From: Microthrixaceae bacterium
Lineage (GTDB): Bacteria; Actinomycetota; Acidimicrobiia; Acidimicrobiales; Microtrichaceae
Assembly (NCBI GenBank): GCA_027493675.1
Contig: JAOSKI010000001.1
Coordinates: 310,001 to 374,000, forward strand
Direction: 5' to 3'
Length of the DNA: 64,000 nt
Shown: one piece after another, positions 59,472 through 64,000 of the stretch
How positions within the stretch are numbered: position 1 is the stretch's first letter
Layout of the letters: the number at the start of each line of letters is the position of its first letter
Program-made: the position numbers and the translations under genes
Notes under the pieces: model-generated
Told to the model about the DNA's origin: nothing
Database searches by the model: none
What the model saw: the letters and a program-made list of their open reading frames with translations, nothing else

Positions 59472-61758
59472 TCAGTCCGAGCCGGAGCCGGCATCCGGGC
59501 CGTCCGAGGCGCCTGCGTTGGCGGTGACCGCCACCGGCTCGGCGTTCTCGAGCGCCTCGAGCAGGTGCATCGCCAAGTCGCCCACCTTTACGTCGTCGTC
59601 CTCCACTCCCTGGGACTTCACGCCGTCGTCGACCATGATGTAGCAGAACGGGCAGGCGGTGGCGATGCGGGTCGCACCCGTGGAGAGCAGTTCCTGGGAA
59701 CGCTCGACGTTGATCTGCTTGCCGGTGTTCTCCTCCATGAACATGCGCGCACCGCCGGCGCCGCAGCACATGGACTTGGTGCCGTTGCGGCCCGCCTCCA
59801 CGATCTCGATCCCTGCGAGCGTGCCGATCACGTTGCGCGGAGCGGTGTACACGTCGTTGTGGCGGCCCAGGTAGCAGGCGTCGTGGTAGACGATGCGCTC
59901 GTCGAGGCGGGCACCGGTCATGTCGAGGCGACCCGACTCGATGAGCTCTTCGAGGAACTGGCTGTGGTGGACCACCTCGTAATGACCGCCCAGTTGGGGG
60001 TACTCGTTGCCCAGGGTGTTGAAGCAGTGCGGGCACTGGGTGATGATCTTGCGCACCCCCATGCCGTCGAGCGTCTCGATGTTCTGCATCGCGAGCATCT
60101 GGAAGATGTACTCGTTGCCCGAACGCCGCGCCGGGTCGCCGGTGCAGTTCTCCGCCGGTCCGAGGATCGCGAAGCTCACCGACGCGCGCTGGAGCAGCCT
60201 GGCCATCGACTGCGTGACCTTCTTGTTCTTGTCGTCAAAGGAGCCTGCGCAGCCCACCCAGTACAGGTATTCCCGCGGTGAGAGGGTCGCCTCCGTCGAG
60301 GATCTCGATCCCTTCGAGGTCCTTGGCCCAGTCGGCCCGTTCGGTCTGGGACATGCCCCAGGGGTTGCCCGAGTTCTCCATGCCCCGGTATGCGCTTCCC
60401 AACTCGGTGGGGAAGTCGGACTCCATGAGCGACAGGTACCGGCGCATGTCGAGCACCTTGTCGAGGATCTCGATGTTTACCGGGCAGTTCTCGTCGCAGG
60501 CCTTGCAGGAGGTGCAGGACCACACTTCCTCGGACGTGATGCGCTCGAACACCGAGTCGGCCGAAACCGTGATCTCGGCGTCGACACCGATGGGGGCGAC
60601 ACCGCGAAGCGGCCGGTGGCCGCCATGACCTCACCGGCCTTGAGCACGATCTCCCGGGGATCCAGTGGCTTTCCGGTGGCGTGCGCCGGACACACGGCGG
60701 TGCAGCGCCCGCACATCGTGCAGGCGTCGAGGTCGAGCAGTTGCTTCCAAGTGAAGTCCTCGATCGCAACGGCGCCGAAGGACTCGAGCTCCGGTCTCCA
60801 TGAGGTTGGGCATCGCCTTCATGGCGCCCTTCGGGCGGTCCTTGGCCGACAGGTACATGTTGAGCGGCGAGGTGAAGATGTGGCGCAGCATCGTGATCGG
60901 GAGGATCGCGAGGAACACCACGAAGCTGCCCACGTGGATGATCCACAGGACCTGGTGCGTGGCGGACAAACCGCTCTCGGGCAGCTCCTCGAAGAGCACT
61001 CCGAGCGGATAGCCCACGAAGGACCACTTCTCGAAGTCCGGCATGCCGTCGTACGCGATGCGGGCACCCTCGGTGAGCAGGCCGGTGATGCCCAAGGTGA
61101 GGAGCACAGCGAGGATCAGTGCGTGCTCGGGCTTGGTCTTGATGCGTATCCGGTAGACCTTCTGGCCGTAGCGGCGCACGATCGCCCAGATGACACCTGC
61201 GCTGAACACCACGCCTGCTGCATCCCCGACGAACGAGTACGCCTGGTAGAGGGTGCCGTGGAGGAACTTGGCGCCTTCGGGCAGTTGGTGGTTGATCTCG
61301 AGCACGGTGGTGACTGCGAGCAGGATCAGGAACCCGAAGTAGATCATCGAGTGCATGGCCCCCGCAGCGGGGTCACGCAGCAGCGTCTGCATGTAGAGGC
61401 CCGCACGCAGGTTCTCCAGGCGCCTCTTGGCGTTCGCAGGCGTGAGGTCACGGCGGTCGGGGCCACCGCGCACCCAGTTCTTCATCCGCTGGGCGAACAT
61501 GAAGGCGCCGTAGACGATGACCACTGGGAGCACCGTGTAGAACGCGACCTTGAGCCAGGCTGGTATGTTCTCGAACACCTCGCGGGTGATCGGACTCTCG
61601 TCGTGCCACTGCATGATCGAGGCGAAGATCCCGGATCCCACCACGATCAGCGCGACGACCACGCCGATGGTGATCGCGATCTGATACGGCTGCAGGCGTG
61701 CCGGGCCCGGAACCTCGGTCTCGGACGCCTCTTCGGATGCTGTCTCGGTGGCAGTCAT
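59472..61758 (-). CDS. Membrane-anchored heterodisulfide reductase-like Fe-S oxidoreductase, frameshifted
   Basis: About 762 residues. The N-terminus is a membrane domain like nitrate reductase gamma (YQIAITIGVVVALIVVGSGI, HSMIYFGFLILLAVTTVLEI, WIIHVGSFVVFLAILPITML). Two 4Fe-4S motifs follow: CTMCGRCTAVCPAHATG and CTSCKACDENCPVNIE. The C-terminal HdrD/GlpC-like part has two CCG domains (CPHCFNTLGNEYP; HDACYLGRHND with MCCGAGGARMF and CPFCYIMVDDG). Frameshifts near 60785, 60600 and 60265. It would pass electrons between a cytoplasmic donor and the quinone pool, possibly linked to fatty-acid oxidation. Confidence 0.87.
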
Positions 61759-61840
61759 AGCGGCTTCAACCTACCGCGGCGTCGCTGCGAGAGCAGACTC
61801 CGGTGCCGCCGATGACGATCGGTCGGTCAGAGACTGCACC

Positions 61841-61854
61841 CGAGGTGCACCTCG
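61841..61854. promoter_or_regulatory. 14-bp perfect palindrome in the Fe-S/ParA intergenic region
   Basis: CGAGGTGCACCTCG lies in the 230-bp gap between the divergent Fe-S oxidoreductase and ParA-like genes. It may be a regulator or partition-type site; nothing else in the gap stands out. Confidence 0.35.
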
Positions 61855-61988
61855 TGTGGAGTGGTCACCGGGGAGGTCGAGCGAACCCGGGAAGCCCTCG
61901 GTCGTCCCGGTGTGCGACGGTCGGCATGGGGGCGGCGCGGATGGGGCGGTGCGGATCGAGTTGAATATGACCACCGGAAAGGGGGCTG

Positions 61989-62734
61989 ATGAAGGTCATC
62001 GCCACGGCGGCCGCCAAAGGCGGCGTCGGGAAGACATCCATTGCGGTCAACCTGGCGGTCCTGGCGGCGCGAGCCGGAGTGCGCTCGCTGCTGTGGGATC
62101 TCGATCCGCAGGCCGCATCGACGCACTGCCTGCGCATGAACGTGACGATGAATGGCGGGGCGGCGAAGATGCTCGGCGGGGAATCGTGACCTGGACGCCT
62201 TCGTGAGGCCGTCGTTCATCGAGCACCTCGACGTGGTCCCTGCCGATGCGACGCTCAGGTCGGCCGAGGCGGTACTGGCGGAGCGCCGTTGGCCCGACCG
62301 CGCGATCCGCAAGCTGCTGCGCCCACTCGCCGGCGACTACGACCTGGTCGTGCTCGACTGTCCGCCCGGTCTGGGCCTGCTGGCCGAGGCGGTGTTCGGC
62401 GCCGCCGACCTGGTGCTCACCCCGATCGTGCCTGCACCGCTGGCGATTCGCGGGCTCGAACAGACACTCGCGTTCTTCGAGGCCAACGACGTGGATTCAG
62501 AGATCCTGGCGGTGCTGTCGATGGTCGATCGTCGCAAGGTGCTGCACCGGCAGGTGCTCGGGCGTGTGGAGTCCTCCGAGCACTTCGCACGCACCGCGAT
62601 CCCGTTGTCAGACGCGGTGGAACGCATGGGCCTCGAGCAGATGCCCCTCAGTGTTGGCGTCGCCACGCTGTCTTTCATCGGTCGCCTTCGCTCAGCTCTG
62701 GGAGGAGATCCGCGAGACGCTCGATCTCGGCTGA
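61989..62734 (+). CDS. ParA/MinD-family ATPase, frameshifted
   Basis: About 248 residues. Deviant Walker A AAAKGGVGKTSIAVNLAVLA, then LLWDLDPQAASTHCL (Walker A'), LVVLDCPPGLGLLAEAVFGA (Walker B) and PAPLAIRGLEQTLAFFEAND. Frameshifts near 62185 and 62675; the end is FAQLWEEIRETLDLG. No ParB partner is adjacent, so it may position another cargo and not be the chromosomal ParA. AAGGGGGC precedes ATG 61989. Confidence 0.85.
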
Positions 62735-62759
62735 GGTCTCACGGCGGGACTGCTCGGTG

Positions 62760-63517
62760 TCAGCCGCCCGAGGCCTGTTCCGCCACGGCCTTGGCTCGCG
62801 CCGCCACCTCGTCGGGGTCCATGAGGTAGCGCTCGTCGACGGCCAGTTCCGCCGAGGGTGCCATGTCCGGCCCGAGCTCGTAGCGCAGCGGCACGCCGGT
62901 GGGGATGTTGAGCTCGGTGATCTCGTCGTCGGAGATCCCTGGAGGTGCTTCACCAGGGCGCGAAGCGAGTTTCCGTGGGCTGCCACGAGACGCGGCGACC
63001 CGCCACCAGGTCGGGCACGATGGCGTCGTACCAATAGGGAGCATCCGCTCCACGACATCCGCCAGGCATTCCGCGGCGGGCACGAGCTCGGGGGCAAAGC
63101 GGCGTAGCGCTCGTCGTCGTTGGGGTTGTGAGCGTTGCCCTCGGTGATCGGTGGGGGTGGCGTGTCGTAGCTGCGACGCCACACCTTCACCTGATCGGCG
63201 CCGTAGAGCTGAGCGGTCTCGGCCTTGTCCCGGCCGGTCAGGTCGCCGTAGTGGCGTTCGTTCAAGCGCCAGTGGCGCCGCACCGGGATCCATGACCTTC
63301 CCATCTCGGCCAGCGCGATGTTCGCGGTGCGGATTGCCCGTACCTGCACCGACGTGTGGACAACATCGGGTGCGAAGCCGGCGTCGGCCATCATCGCCCC
63401 GCCGGCGCGGGCCTCGGCTTCGCCGGTGGCGGTCAGGTCGCAGTCGTGCCAACCCGTGAACAGGTTCGCCTTGTTCCATTCGCTCTGTCCGTGTCGCAGC
63501 AGCACGAGCTCTGCCAT
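62760..63517 (-). CDS. gpmA: 2,3-bisphosphoglycerate-dependent phosphoglycerate mutase, frameshifted
   Basis: About 252 residues. ELVLLRHGQSEWNKANLFTG carries the phosphohistidine, LNERHYGDLTGRDKAE and WRRSYDTPPPPI follow, and VAAHGNSLRALVKHL has the second active-site His. After frameshifts near 63085, 63030 and 62945 the end reads ITELNIPTGVPLRYELGPDM. Glycolysis/gluconeogenesis step 3-PG to 2-PG. An AAAGGA site lies before ATG 63517. Confidence 0.92.
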
Positions 63518-63627
63518 CAGATGGTCCTTTCGGGTGGGCTTCCCAACGGGCCCGATGGTGCCCCACCGGCCAACTCGACACAAGGAAGCGCCCCGTCGCA
63601 GCGAGGAGGCAGGAGCCCGGGGATGCG

Positions 63628-63633
63628 TACACT
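63628..63633 (+). promoter_or_regulatory. -10 box TACACT, leaderless glycosyltransferase
   Basis: TACACT ends exactly 7 nt before the ATG at 63641. Confidence 0.45.
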
Positions 63634-63640
63634 CGCTGCG

Positions 63641-64000
63641 ATGGCCCCACAGACGGTGTCGAGGCGAGGCTCACGGGTGACCGGTGATCCCAGGGTCACG
63701 GTGGTGATCCCCTGTCACAACTCCCTTCGACGGTTGCCGGAGACGCTCGAGACGGTTCTCGGTCAGTCGTTCGGGGACTTCGAGGTCGTGCTCGTGGACG
63801 ACGGCGGTGACGACGACCTCGCAGGTTGGGCTTCGTCGCTCCACGACGACCGTGTCCGAGTGGTGCGCCAGGAGAACGCCGGCGTCGCTGCGGCCCGCAA
63901 CCACGGGATAGCGCAGGCGCGGGCGGAGCTGGTGGCGTTCCTCGACTCCGACGATCTCTGGCTACCCCACACGCTCGCGTCGTTGGTCGAGCGCTATGAC
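63641..64000 (+). CDS. Family 2 glycosyltransferase, N-terminal part (cut by window edge)
   Basis: 120 residues in frame before the edge. VTVVIPCHNSLRRLPETLET, then VLVDDGGDDDLAGWASSLHD and RQENAGVAAARNHGIAQARA with VAFLDSDDLW are the GT-A fold nucleotide-sugar motifs, DSDD being the metal-binding DxD. It likely builds a surface glycan or glycolipid. Confidence 0.9.
   Translation, partial: MAPQTVSRRGSRVTGDPRVTVVIPCHNSLRRLPETLETVLGQSFGDFEVVLVDDGGDDDLAGWASSLHDDRVRVVRQENAGVAAARNHGIAQARAELVAFLDSDDLWLPHTLASLVERYD

Noticed and set aside
61989..62734. Chromosomal ParA partition locus
   Set aside because: No ParB, parS cluster or origin-type genes are next to it; the palindrome at 61841 does not match the usual parS sequence.

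Overview
The window is high-GC DNA from an actinobacterium, probably of the class Acidimicrobiia or a close relative (inferred from gene content; no rRNA is present). Pointers are an acyl-CoA carboxylase with a separate epsilon subunit, a mycothiol-dependent maleylpyruvate isomerase-family enzyme, an ethylmalonyl-CoA mutase-type (MeaA) B12 enzyme, DUF6325 and DUF7144 proteins, and a surface protein with an LAFTG-type anchor. Nearly every gene longer than about 500 bp is split by one or more single-base frameshifts, very often at G or C runs, while the conserved protein continues in the next frame. I read these as uncorrected indel errors, not decay, and give whole-gene spans.

Region 1 (1-25300) is core metabolism: M1 aminopeptidase (cut by the window edge), an ABC-ATPase fragment, a 5'-3' exonuclease converging on an ATP-dependent DNA ligase, a LOG protein, propionyl/acetyl-CoA carboxylase beta and epsilon, a metallophosphoesterase, a lipoprotein hydrolase, a CoA-transferase, threonine aldolase overlapping a MeaA-type mutase, and a TAP-type peptidase. 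Next comes a gamma-glutamyl-polyamine-like cluster (glutamine-synthetase-like ligase, C26 amidohydrolase, SDR, aldehyde dehydrogenase), a membrane diguanylate cyclase and a GMC oxidoreductase. A structured RNA candidate with its own promoter and terminator lies upstream of the mutase. Many genes here look leaderless (TANNNT box 6-8 nt before the start codon).

Region 2 (25300-51730) is accessory DNA. It opens with a DNA methyltransferase fused to a nuclease-like domain and translationally coupled to a probable PD-(D/E)XK nuclease. From 28270 to 51726 is an archipelago at a tRNA-Gly(CCC) gene: three copies of the tRNA 3' half (28270, 40176, 44297) precede the intact tRNA (51656-51726), cutting the DNA into islands of about 12, 4 and 7 kb. 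The first carries a LuxR/MalT regulator with membrane and stress-type proteins (DUF1269, SulP, DUF6325, DUF7144, GAP) and a sulfatase; four of its promoters share a 17-bp dyad. The second carries an AbiE-like pair flanked by a 246-bp direct repeat and an orphan antitoxin. The third has a PIN/antitoxin pair, wreckage of a TrwC/MobF relaxase, an integrase cut off before its catalytic tyrosine, an intact integrase, and a DUF433/DUF5615 pair coupled to it.

Region 3 (51730-64000) returns to chromosomal genes: a very large secreted VWA/DUF11-repeat surface protein with five nearly identical 111-residue repeats, dCTP deaminase, a methyltransferase, a membrane Fe-S heterodisulfide-reductase-like protein, a ParA-like ATPase, phosphoglycerate mutase and the start of a glycosyltransferase.
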